Of a DNA stretch of 6,927 bases, positions 1 through 5,871 are shown piece by piece. The DNA comes from Syntrophaceae bacterium (GTDB taxonomy: Bacteria > Desulfobacterota > SM23-61). The notes below the pieces were generated by a model that saw only the letters and a program-made list of their open reading frames with translations, had not been told where the DNA came from and ran no database searches. Both the position numbers and the translations under genes were made by a program. Location: positions 3,321 to 10,247 of the forward strand of contig PMCE01000427.1 of NCBI GenBank assembly GCA_003154025.1, read 5' to 3'. Position 1 is the first letter of the stretch. Each line of letters starts with the position of its first letter.

Positions 1-327
1 TTCAAAGTTCCCGACGGCGACTTCTGCGAGCGGGGCGGCCTTTTCGGCCCCCATCAGTTTGCCGAAACCATGGATGGAGAGATCATCGGCGGAACCTTGC
101 TCTATATAGCGTACTTCAACGCCGGCCTGAGGGTCGTGGAGATCTCCGATCCTTACCATCCCCGGGAAGTCGGTTTTTATATTCCGGACCCGGGTAGCTC
201 TAGCGCTGGGCGGGGTAAGAGGTTCATTCAAACCAATGATGTGGACCTGGATTATCGCGGGTTCATCTATATTACCGACCGGGCGGGGAATGGAATGCAT
301 GTTCTGGAATACACAGGAAAGAGATAA
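1..327 (+). CDS. LVIVD-repeat protein, C-terminal fragment (5' end outside window)
   Basis: The frame is open from the first base and ends with TAA at 325-327, giving the last 108 residues of a longer protein. The fragment begins FKVPDGDFCERGGLFGPHQF. It then has a strand-rich repeat containing LLYIAYFNAGLRVVEISDP and PREVGFYIP, followed by a last repeat with DVDLDYRGFIYITDRAGNGM. The pattern of aromatic-hydrophobic strand, AGLRVVEISDP and P-x-E-V-G is typical of LVIVD-repeat (COG5276-like) beta-propeller proteins, which are often exported. The function of this family is mostly unknown. The ATG at 70 is internal to the conserved sequence and is not the start. Whether there is a signal peptide cannot be seen here. 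The gene converges on the SPOR-domain gene and is probably unrelated to the minus-strand genes. Confidence 0.8.
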   Translation, partial: FKVPDGDFCERGGLFGPHQFAETMDGEIIGGTLLYIAYFNAGLRVVEISDPYHPREVGFYIPDPGSSSAGRGKRFIQTNDVDLDYRGFIYITDRAGNGMHVLEYTGKR

Positions 328-358
328 GTATCAGCCTTCAACAAGAAAAGGGCTATCT

Positions 359-378
359 GAAGGGAAGAGCCTCCCTTC
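359..378. terminator. Hairpin between convergent genes, possible bidirectional terminator
   Basis: The 7-bp arms GAAGGGA (359-365) and TCCCTTC (372-378) pair perfectly around a 6-base loop. The hairpin lies in the 51-base gap between the plus-strand LVIVD gene and the minus-strand SPOR gene, directly after the SPOR stop codon. Position favours a shared terminator, but no clear T-run follows on either strand, so termination is inferred. Confidence 0.3.
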
Positions 379-1125
379 TCAGTACTTGAGGATCCTCACG
401 TTCAGTCCCGGGTCATTGATTCTCAACAACTGGAAAACCTTGGTCGCTTCCTCCTGCGAGGAATAGCGGCCGTAAACCAATGCATACACTCCCTTTCGGG
501 TCTCGATCACATTCAGGTTCTTGGGTGAATAGAGTTCTGTCCGTAACCTCTGATCCTTGTATTTTCGGTAATCTTCCCAAGCCGCCTTTTCATTTGAATA
601 TTCCCCGATCGCCACGGAAAAACCGCCCGCCTGCGCGAAAAGCATTCCCGGGGTTTCCTTTCCTTCTTCCGCCCAAGCCACGGCCGAGTTTGTCTTATTC
701 CACCCTTGGCTGGCGGGTGGGGGAGGGGTCAGGGGAATGGGCTGCCCAGAAATGGCTTCGGGTTGGGGAGGACTTAACACCGTGCTGGTCAAGCTCTCCT
801 TCACTTCCGAGATTTGGCGCACCGCTTTGAATTCGGTGCTCATGTTGCTGACCGTGGCAATCAAAATGGCCGGGATGCCAAGGGCGTAGAAGAAAATATC
901 CTGCGGTTCCCTCTTCTTGAATTGGGCGGCGAAGATGATGGCCGTGATGATCCCCACCAGAGATCCGGTAAGGAGGATGGCTAGATAATTGGGAGGCTCC
1001 GGGTGCAGGCCCGGATTCAGCAGGGCGGGGAGGAGCTGCATGAAAAGGAAAGGTGATATCCCGGCGATCACCCCGATGCCGAAGGTGAGAAATGCATGGC
1101 GAAGCCTGCTGAGATCGGAATCCAT
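379..1125 (-). CDS. Membrane protein with C-terminal SPOR domain
   Basis: A 248-residue protein with three parts. Residues about 11-33, 47-68 and 77-94 are hydrophobic and look like three membrane helices. A proline-rich linker follows (about 118-138, with PLTPPPP). Residues about 168-246 resemble a SPOR domain: a strand FSVAIGEYSN, a helix with AAWEDYRKYK, then GVYALVYGRYSSQEEATKV and a final strand NVRIL. SPOR domains usually bind denuded glycan strands in septal peptidoglycan, which predicts an envelope or division-site role; that is inferred from family. Three helices are more than the single N-terminal helix typical of SPOR proteins such as FtsN. The ATG start has a good ribosome site: AAAGGAGGG ends about 5 bases upstream. 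It is the last gene of the minus-strand series and lies 110 bases after the MBL gene, behind a possible terminator, so it may be transcribed separately. Confidence 0.78.
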   Translation of the reverse strand: MDSDLSRLRHAFLTFGIGVIAGISPFLFMQLLPALLNPGLHPEPPNYLAILLTGSLVGIITAIIFAAQFKKREPQDIFFYALGIPAILIATVSNMSTEFKAVRQISEVKESLTSTVLSPPQPEAISGQPIPLTPPPPASQGWNKTNSAVAWAEEGKETPGMLFAQAGGFSVAIGEYSNEKAAWEDYRKYKDQRLRTELYSPKNLNVIETRKGVYALVYGRYSSQEEATKVFQLLRINDPGLNVRILKY

Positions 1126-1155
1126 GGAACCCTCCTTTCTTCCCTCTTAGAACAA

Positions 1156-1174
1156 ACCACAGAGCGCACAGAGA
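1156..1174 (+). repeat. CACAGAG-type intergenic repeat, copy 1
   Basis: ACCACAGAGCGCACAGAGA lies in the gap between the MBL and SPOR genes. It matches the longer copy at 2118-2145, which is on the opposite strand and has one extra CAGAG unit. I recall this type of short CAGAG-rich element as common between genes in deltaproteobacterial and related genomes; that is from memory and was not searched. Confidence 0.6.
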
Positions 1175-1205
1175 TTAGCATCAAGGGGATGAGGACAAAG
1201 GACCT

Positions 1206-1224
1206 AAAAAACAGGGAACTCCCT
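1206..1224 (-). terminator. Possible intrinsic terminator after the MBL gene
   Basis: Read on the minus strand, AGGG-AGTT-CCCT forms a 4-bp stem with a 4-base loop. One G and then six T residues (the A-run at 1206-1211 on the plus strand) follow. It lies 11 bases past the MBL-fold stop codon. The T-run and position fit an intrinsic terminator, but the stem is short, so it may be weak. Confidence 0.35.
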
Positions 1225-1235
1225 CGATTCATCTC

Positions 1236-2048
1236 TCAATCTTTCATCAGCTCGGCAATTTCCAGGGTCATCCCATCCTGGGCGGCTATGATCCTTCTGC
1301 CGGTTTCGTCGCTCAGGCGCTCGGCTAACTCCGAGGGGTCGGCCTGGAGCATGCGTGTTCCGAAATGGGTCATGATGATGGCTTTGGCCCTGCTCTCTTT
1401 CAGCACGGCTTTCACATCATCGAAGGAAAGGTGGTCGATCCTGCGGTTTGGAATCTCTGCCAGGAGAACCACATTCAGGAGGAGCACTTCCCCGGGATAT
1501 TGGGAGAACAAATCGGGATGAAACCTCGTGTCGGTAATGTAAGAAACGGTGGCCTCGGGAAGGCGAAAGTTGAAGCCGTACGTTTCCACCGAATGGTGAT
1601 GCCTCCCGGCAGTGGAGAATTTCAAGTTCCCCAAGGAATAATCCTGGTTTTCTCTCAAGGTCTCGATCTTCCCCAGATACTCCCGGATATATTGAAAAAC
1701 CACGGGGTCATCTTCAAGGGCTTCTCCGGGAGAGAAGAGTACCCCCTTGCGCTGATAACCCCCCTCGGTCATGGCCTCGATCAGGGCATTCACATCACCG
1801 GAATGGTCCAGGTGCCTGTGGGAAAGGAGGATCCCATCCAGCATCGTGGGGTCGAGTTTGGGATTGCTGGCCAGGCAACGGACGAGCGCCCCCGGCCCCG
1901 GGTCCATGTACAGGTTGACCCCTTGGAAAGAAAGCCAGATCCCGCCGGAAGACCGCAGTTGCCGGGCCACAACGAAGCGGGCGCCGGCCGTGCCGATAAA
2001 TTTGATCCAATTCTTGCAAGCCGCCTTTTCCTTGGAAGAAGGTTTCAT
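1236..2048 (-). CDS. MBL-fold metallohydrolase, RNase Z-like group
   Basis: A 270-residue metallo-beta-lactamase-fold hydrolase, probably cytoplasmic, since no signal peptide is seen. The opening strand IKFIGTAGARFVV (about 15-27) is typical of this fold. The binuclear metal site is well preserved: SHRHLDH at 76-82 gives H77, H79, D81 and H82; a histidine triplet at 150-152 supplies the next ligand; the bridging Asp is D173 in YITDT; and H228 in MTHFG is the last ligand. The ending AAQDGM (256-260) is also common in this group. The lack of an RNase Z exosite arm and of any nuclease partner leaves the substrate unknown; phosphodiester or ester hydrolysis are both possible. The ATG at 2048 is the earliest possible start because an in-frame TAG lies four codons upstream, yet it has no clear ribosome site. 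The gene follows the small four-cysteine gene by 101 bases. Confidence 0.82.
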   Translation of the reverse strand: MKPSSKEKAACKNWIKFIGTAGARFVVARQLRSSGGIWLSFQGVNLYMDPGPGALVRCLASNPKLDPTMLDGILLSHRHLDHSGDVNALIEAMTEGGYQRKGVLFSPGEALEDDPVVFQYIREYLGKIETLRENQDYSLGNLKFSTAGRHHHSVETYGFNFRLPEATVSYITDTRFHPDLFSQYPGEVLLLNVVLLAEIPNRRIDHLSFDDVKAVLKESRAKAIIMTHFGTRMLQADPSELAERLSDETGRRIIAAQDGMTLEIAELMKD

Positions 2049-2117
2049 ATGATTTGTCTAAAATGCTTAAAGAAAATTATTTGATTATTGGAAATTGGTG
2101 CTTGTCTTTTTACCTGT

Positions 2118-2145
2118 TCTCTGTGTCCTCTGTTCCTCTGTGGTG
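2118..2145 (-). repeat. CACAGAG-type intergenic repeat, copy 2
   Basis: Read on the minus strand this is ACCACAGAG, then GAACAGAG, then GACACAGAGA. It is the expanded, inverted relative of the copy at 1156-1174. It lies wholly between the four-cysteine gene and the MBL gene, and together the two copies bracket the MBL gene. It gives rise to a false peptide reading TTEEQRTQRTGKK in an overlapping frame, which should not be annotated. Confidence 0.65.
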
Positions 2146-2149
2146 AACT

Positions 2150-2425
2150 TCATCTCTTTTCCCCAAATACCTCCGGTTCGGCGAAGTCCAGAACCCTCAA
2201 AGGTTTGTCCCCGATAAAGAGGGAAAGAATCTTCGCAATCCGCAAGGACTGGCCCAGGAGCATCAGTCGGCAATGATTGAATTTGCAGCCCTTGATCTCC
2301 GTATCTCCTTTTTCCAGGACGATCAGGCAGCCTTCGAATTCACAGTTTTCATAAGCGTGCCCGTCCAGCTCGACTCTCTCCTTGACAAACTTTTTGTTCT
2401 TGTACCGGGTGGTAAAAGAACTCAT
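2150..2425 (-). CDS. Small four-cysteine protein, pentapeptide-repeat-like
   Basis: A 91-residue protein that I do not recognise as a characterised family. Its centre holds two matching motifs, NCEFEGC (27-33) and GCKFNHC (46-52), giving C28, C33, C47 and C52. The spacing of short strands (YENCEF, CLIVLEKG, IKGCKF, CRLMLLG) resembles one or two turns of a pentapeptide-type right-handed beta helix. Four paired cysteines could instead bind a metal; neither has been shown. A hydrophobic stretch, ILSLFIG (66-72), follows. The ATG overlaps the stop of the upstream AIR-synthase-related gene as ATGA, and AGGGAG sits about 7 bases before it, so translation is probably coupled and the two proteins may work together. 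There is no signal peptide. The start and the coding nature are well supported by the overlap; the function is not. Confidence 0.7.
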   Translation of the reverse strand: MSSFTTRYKNKKFVKERVELDGHAYENCEFEGCLIVLEKGDTEIKGCKFNHCRLMLLGQSLRIAKILSLFIGDKPLRVLDFAEPEVFGEKR

Positions 2426-3456
2426 CTTTCACTCCCTTCAAACAAGCGGGCGACTTCATCCCGGGCAAACGTAGGCAGATCTCGGACCTTTCCACTTTCC
2501 GCCAATTTGATCCCTTTGTCCTTTTCCCAGACCCTGGCAATGACGGACGCAGATATTCCTGCCGTCTCCAGAGCGTGGAGGACCTTTTTTGAATCCTTCG
2601 CCGCCACGGCAACTAGCATGGCCCCTGACGCTAAAAGGCCCAGGGGGTGCAGCTTGAGTTTCTCGCAGATCAGGGTTGTCTCCGGCAGGATGGAGATCTT
2701 ATCCATCTCTACCAACATTCCCACGCCCGCGGCATCGGCCATCTCCTGGAGGCCGGTGGCCAGCCCTCCCTCGGTAGGATCATGCATGGCGTGGACCTCC
2801 GCCGCTTCACTGGCGATTCGCGCCTCCCGAACTACGCTGATCCCCGGAGAATGGAGCAGATTTCGGCTTTGCTCTATTTCTTTTTTGTCCAACAGGTTTT
2901 CTAATCCCTTCCACTCCCGGGCAATCAGGGCTGTCCCCTCGACGGCGATCCCTTTGGTGAGGATGATCTCGTCCCCCACCCGGATCTTCTCTGGAGAGAC
3001 CAACCTTTTCTTATCCACCTCTCCCAGCATCTGCCCGATCACGATCGGGCGGTCGAGCCCGTGGGTAATTTCCGTATGCCCCCCGCACAGAATGATTCCA
3101 ATTTCCTTACACGCGGCGGAGATCTGAGCAAAAATCTCCTCTACCTCCCTTGGCCCTGTCTTCCCTTCGGGCAAAAGCAGCGTGGCCAGAAACCATCTGG
3201 GAATTCCTCCCATAGCGGCGACATCGTTTGCGTTGATGTTCACCGCGTACCACCCGATCTCATCCGTGGCGAAGGTGATGGGATCGGTCTTGGCCACCAA
3301 ATACCGATCCCCGAAAGAAATCACCGCGGCATCTTTGCCGATCCCGGCCGCAACCACGATGCGCGGGTCCTTTTGCGCGTAGCGGGCAAGGAGACGGGAG
3401 AGGTCTTCAAGAGGGAGCTTGCCCGTTGGGTAGGTGAATTTATTCTCCTTGGGCAC
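2422..3456 (-). CDS. AIR synthase-related protein (PurM/HypE/ThiL/SelD superfamily)
   Basis: A 344-residue protein of the ATP-using PurM/HypE/SelD/ThiL superfamily. Superfamily motifs appear in order: GIGKDAAVI (38-46), TDP (57-59), NINANDVAAMGG (73-84), the glycine-rich CGGHTEIT (124-131), HDPTEGGLATGL (225-236) and LLASGAMLVAV (274-284). The first three build the metal-ATP site in characterised members. The overall look is closest to HypE, the hydrogenase cyanide-ligand maturation protein. However, HypE ends in a cysteine that carries the carbamoyl group, whereas this protein ends LFEGSER. No hyp or hydrogenase gene is nearby. A HypE role is therefore unlikely and the substrate is unknown. 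The start is GTG, preceded by the strong ribosome site GGAGGGAG. Its stop overlaps the next ATG. It lies 188 bases downstream of the oxidoreductase gene and has its own candidate promoter. Confidence 0.85.
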   Translation of the reverse strand: MPKENKFTYPTGKLPLEDLSRLLARYAQKDPRIVVAAGIGKDAAVISFGDRYLVAKTDPITFATDEIGWYAVNINANDVAAMGGIPRWFLATLLLPEGKTGPREVEEIFAQISAACKEIGIILCGGHTEITHGLDRPIVIGQMLGEVDKKRLVSPEKIRVGDEIILTKGIAVEGTALIAREWKGLENLLDKKEIEQSRNLLHSPGISVVREARIASEAAEVHAMHDPTEGGLATGLQEMADAAGVGMLVEMDKISILPETTLICEKLKLHPLGLLASGAMLVAVAAKDSKKVLHALETAGISASVIARVWEKDKGIKLAESGKVRDLPTFARDEVARLFEGSER

Positions 3457-3516
3457 TTCTCTCTCCCTCCGCCAGGATGAATAGGGTCTTCGGAGTCCAG
3501 CAGTTCTTACAAATTC

Positions 3517-3545
3517 ATAGTAACGGGGAAGAAAGTAATTGTAAA
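3517..3545 (-). promoter_or_regulatory. Candidate sigma-70-type promoter for the AIR-synthase-related/four-cysteine pair
   Basis: On the minus strand, TTTACA (3545-3540) and TACTAT (3522-3517) are separated by exactly 17 bases. They match the -35 and -10 consensus at 5 of 6 and 4 of 6 positions. The site is about 60 bases upstream of the GTG start and lies between the 3556-3581 hairpin and the gene, which fits a new transcription unit. Called from sequence pattern only. Confidence 0.35.
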
Positions 3546-3555
3546 TGAACTTATA

Positions 3556-3581
3556 TAGGGGCGATTTATGAATCGCCCCTA
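3556..3581. repeat. Near-palindromic hairpin, 11-bp arms
   Basis: TAGGGGCGATT (3556-3566) and AATCGCCCCTA (3571-3581) pair perfectly around the loop TATG. It lies 64 bases past the oxidoreductase stop codon. No T-run follows on the minus strand, so it is not a standard intrinsic terminator. The shape, with TAGGGGCG ends, resembles short dispersed palindromic (REP-type) elements that occur in many bacterial genomes. It could still halt or stabilise the oxidoreductase transcript. Confidence 0.6.
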
Positions 3582-3644
3582 CCTTCCACGGATAAAACCA
3601 GGCAGGCTTTCGAGCGGAAAAATCGGCAGGACGTGCTTGTCTTC

Positions 3645-5513
3645 TTATTTCTTCTTCGGCCCGTATAAGTCTTTGGCCACATCCCGGAGGCCCAGCGATT
3701 CGAGCGTCTGCCGGGATGGCTTGCCGCTGGGGGTCCAGCCGCTGGCCTTGTAAAACTCTTTGAGCATGACCTCCATATCCGGAACTTTGCCGGCATTGCC
3801 CCCTTCTTTGGTCGCTTCCAACTGGCGGGGGGCCAGGACATCATCCTTTCGGGTGATCCCGCACAGGTTGTTGTAAGCCCGGTGGAGGGCCATGATCCGT
3901 TCTCCCACCTTGAGCAGGCTCTTGGCGGTGTACTTGGTTCCCGTAGCCGCGGTCAGCACGGCGGCCAGGTCAGAAGGTTTCAGGATGAAGGTGACGAAGT
4001 AGCAGGAAACCATGGAGTTGACCACGGCGGTAAAGTCCTGGGAGAGTTTTACCAAGAGTCCCTTGCCCTTGCTTTCGTGGAGCGGGTACATCCCTTTCAG
4101 CCCCCACTCGGGAAGGGGATCCTGCACATTTTCCCAGAGAGGCGCATGGCCGTGGAGATGGCATGCTCCGCGGGGTCCCACCGCATAGGTCAACCCCATG
4201 CTGTAGAACGTGCGGGGGTCGTGCATGGGAGCCTCCATTCCTTTTACATGGACCGCGTATTTCCAGGAATCCCCACCCAGTTTTTCAGCGGCCCTTTTCA
4301 CCCCCTGTCCCAGAAGCGCTCCCAGTTTCTCGTTTTTTCCGATCTGGTGCGTCAAGGCGATCATGGCCTGCACATCGCCCCATTTCACCTCGATGCCCCC
4401 GGTGTCCTCTTTGTGGATCAGTCCTTTTTCATAGGCTTCCATGGCGAAGGCAATGGCCACACCGGTGGAAATCGTGTCGACCCCGTACCGGTTGCAGAGG
4501 TCGTTGGCAAAAGAGACGGCGTTGAGATCGTCGATCAGACACATGGTTCCAAAGGCCGCCAGGGTCTCATACTCCGGTCCCGGCCCGTCCATCTTGTAGG
4601 GACCTTCTTCGATCTTGACCCATCTGGAGCAGCCGAGAGTGCACCGGTAGCAGGCCGTATGGGGAACCAGGATGGTATCTTTCATCTTCTTTCCGCCCAG
4701 GCTCTTGCACCCTTCCTCCCAGATTCCCTTCTGCCAGTTCTTAACGGGTATATCGCCCATGGCCCATAGGTTGTCCAGCACTTGAGCCGTGCCATACTCG
4801 CGCATGGCCGCAACCGCCGGGGAAACGGCATTTTCTTTGGCGATTTTCTTGCAAAGAGCGTTGTAGGTTTCCGTGTCATGGAGGGGGAAGTTCCCGTTTC
4901 CGCGGACGGCAATCGCCTTGAGATTTTTGGCCCCCAGGATGGCTCCGTTTCCTCCCCGTCCGGGAGCCCTCCCCTCATCATTAATAATGCAGGAAAGGAG
5001 GACCTTCTTCTCTCCGGCCGGTCCGATGCAAGCCACCCGGATTCTCTCGTCCCCTATTTCTCTCTGGATGGCTTCCTGGACTTTCAGGGCATCCATGCCC
5101 CAGAGGTGGGCGGCGGGTCGAAATTCTATCTTCTGATTGTGTATCCAGAGATACACAGGTTCGTCCGCGGCGCCTTCTATGATCATGGCGTCATAACCCG
5201 CCCGTTTCAGGTCCGCTCCCCAATACCCCCCCGAGCTGGCATCGCAAAGAATGCCCGTCAAGGGAGACTTGAAGCAAATCTGGTAGCGCCCGCCAGAGGG
5301 GTAATTGGTGGCGGTTACCGGGCCGGTGGTAAAGACGATTTTACTCTCCGGGCTCAGCGGGTCCGTGGAAGGAGGAACCTCATCGTAGATGATCCGGTTT
5401 CCCAGACCCGTCCCTCCGATGTAATCCCGGGCATATTTAGGATTTAAGGGTTCTTCCGTACATTTCTTGGCTGTCAGGTCGACTCGAAGAATCTTTCCCG
5501 TGTACCCGTCCAT
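3645..5513 (-). CDS. aor: Aldehyde ferredoxin oxidoreductase (tungstopterin enzyme)
   Basis: A complete 622-residue member of the AOR family, cytoplasmic enzymes that oxidise aldehydes to carboxylic acids and reduce ferredoxin with a tungsten-bis-pterin site and one [4Fe-4S] cluster. The N-terminal domain shows GYTGKILRVDLT (3-14), YIGGTGLGNR (31-40), TGPVTATNYPSGGR (63-76) and GRAPGRGGNGAILGAKNLKA (181-200). The cluster ligands are C288, C291 and C295 in CYRCTLGC, with the distal cysteine probably C504 in NSMVSCYF. The first three have the same numbers I recall for the Pyrococcus furiosus enzyme. GPEYET (312-317), CNRYGVDT (340-347) and GPRGACHLHGHA (446-457) form the expected pterin and active-site loops. 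The ATG is preceded by AAAGGAG. The length is normal for the family. The actual aldehyde cannot be read from sequence. No MoaD-like partner or ferredoxin subunit is in the window; the desulforedoxin just upstream is a possible electron partner. Confidence 0.95.
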   Translation of the reverse strand: MDGYTGKILRVDLTAKKCTEEPLNPKYARDYIGGTGLGNRIIYDEVPPSTDPLSPESKIVFTTGPVTATNYPSGGRYQICFKSPLTGILCDASSGGYWGADLKRAGYDAMIIEGAADEPVYLWIHNQKIEFRPAAHLWGMDALKVQEAIQREIGDERIRVACIGPAGEKKVLLSCIINDEGRAPGRGGNGAILGAKNLKAIAVRGNGNFPLHDTETYNALCKKIAKENAVSPAVAAMREYGTAQVLDNLWAMGDIPVKNWQKGIWEEGCKSLGGKKMKDTILVPHTACYRCTLGCSRWVKIEEGPYKMDGPGPEYETLAAFGTMCLIDDLNAVSFANDLCNRYGVDTISTGVAIAFAMEAYEKGLIHKEDTGGIEVKWGDVQAMIALTHQIGKNEKLGALLGQGVKRAAEKLGGDSWKYAVHVKGMEAPMHDPRTFYSMGLTYAVGPRGACHLHGHAPLWENVQDPLPEWGLKGMYPLHESKGKGLLVKLSQDFTAVVNSMVSCYFVTFILKPSDLAAVLTAATGTKYTAKSLLKVGERIMALHRAYNNLCGITRKDDVLAPRQLEATKEGGNAGKVPDMEVMLKEFYKASGWTPSGKPSRQTLESLGLRDVAKDLYGPKKK

Positions 5514-5576
5514 AGACCCTTTCTCCTTTCTTGGGAGAATCTGCCTGCCTTTGACTCGATGGGGATAGGTTTTCTT

Positions 5577-5605
5577 CTTTTAATAAATCTTATCAATAAA
5601 GTCAA
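5577..5605 (-). promoter_or_regulatory. Candidate sigma-70-type promoter for the oxidoreductase gene
   Basis: On the minus strand, TTGACT (5605-5600) and TAAAAG (5582-5577) are 17 bases apart, matching consensus at 5 of 6 and 4 of 6 positions in an AT-rich stretch. The site is about 65 bases before the AOR start codon. Its -35 box overlaps the hairpin at 5604-5621 by two bases. Pattern evidence only. Confidence 0.4.
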
Positions 5606-5621
5606 GGATTTTTGAATCCTT
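5604..5621 (-). terminator. Hairpin after the desulforedoxin gene, possible weak terminator
   Basis: AAGGATT (5604-5610) and AATCCTT (5615-5621) form a perfect 7-bp stem with a 4-base loop, starting four bases past the desulforedoxin stop codon. On the minus strand it is followed by GACTTTATTG, which is not a real T-run. It may end, or partly end, the upstream transcript just before the AOR promoter. Confidence 0.35.
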
Positions 5622-5625
5622 AGCC

Positions 5626-5754
5626 CTATTTTTTCTCCCCTGCGAGCTTCATGGGCTGCCCGCAGCAGTGAAGGGTCCCCTTCCCGGCAACCACCATTTC
5701 CACCTTGTTCCCGCAGATTTCACACACGTAGATCCGGCCGACTTTGTTGGGCAT
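5626..5754 (-). CDS. dsr: Desulforedoxin-type one-iron protein, 42 residues
   Basis: This small gene reads [20 protein letters not shown], continues through [16 protein letters not shown] and ends in TAG. The cysteines C11, C14, C30 and C31 have the C-x2-C-x15-C-C spacing of desulforedoxin (C9, C12, C28, C29 in the Desulfovibrio gigas protein, as I recall it). In that protein they hold one iron in a distorted rubredoxin-like site. The GTL-x-CCG sequence before and around the cysteine pair is also typical. The same fold forms the N-terminal domain of desulfoferrodoxin (superoxide reductase), but the protein stops here, so the catalytic SOR domain is absent. The role is probably electron transfer, possibly linked to oxidative-stress defence or to the neighbouring oxidoreductase. 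The ATG at 5754 is preferred, with AGAAGGTG just upstream; an in-frame GTG at 5760 is possible. Confidence 0.9.
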   Translation of the reverse strand: MPNKVGRIYVCEICGNKVEMVVAGKGTLHCCGQPMKLAGEKK

Positions 5755-5771
5755 TTTCACACCTTCTGAAA

Positions 5772-5863
5772 ATGTAATATTGGAATAATGGAATGTTGGG
5801 TTCGGAAAAGAAAAAACATCAAAGACGGCATTTATTCTTCAACCCCTTATTCCAATATTCCAT
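5772..5863. repeat. Long-arm inverted repeat of GGAATA type
   Basis: AATATTGGAATAA (5776-5788) has an exact inverted partner at 5847-5859. With one mismatch the arms extend to 17 bases (5772-5788 and 5847-5863), separated by 58 bases. The whole element sits between the HpaB-family gene and the desulforedoxin gene. The left arm continues as GGAATAATGGAATG, so the arm itself contains a small direct repeat. It could be a dispersed intergenic element, or a structure in the transcript 5' of the desulforedoxin gene. Confidence 0.6.
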
Positions 5864-5871
5864 CATTCTGT

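Noticed and set aside
1365..2084. 239-codon plus-strand open frame
   Set aside because: It is antisense to the MBL-fold gene, whose metal ligands are all present; it is a shadow of codon bias.
2085..2273. 62-codon minus-strand frame containing TTEEQRTQRTGKK
   Set aside because: It is a translation of the CACAGAG repeat plus an overlap with the real four-cysteine gene in another frame; such repeat-derived peptides are a common false call.
2273..3127. 284-codon plus-strand open frame
   Set aside because: It lies antisense to the AIR-synthase-related gene, which has clear family motifs and a ribosome site; the plus frame has no recognisable domain.
2422..3456. Naming the AIR-synthase-related gene hypE
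   Set aside because: The C-terminal cysteine motif of HypE is absent and no hydrogenase or hyp genes are nearby.
3882..4769. 295-codon plus-strand open frame
   Set aside because: It is antisense within the aldehyde ferredoxin oxidoreductase gene and shows no domain-like composition.
5626..5754. Calling the small gene a desulfoferrodoxin/superoxide reductase
   Set aside because: Only the desulforedoxin domain is present; a TAG ends the frame and the catalytic domain with histidine ligands is missing.
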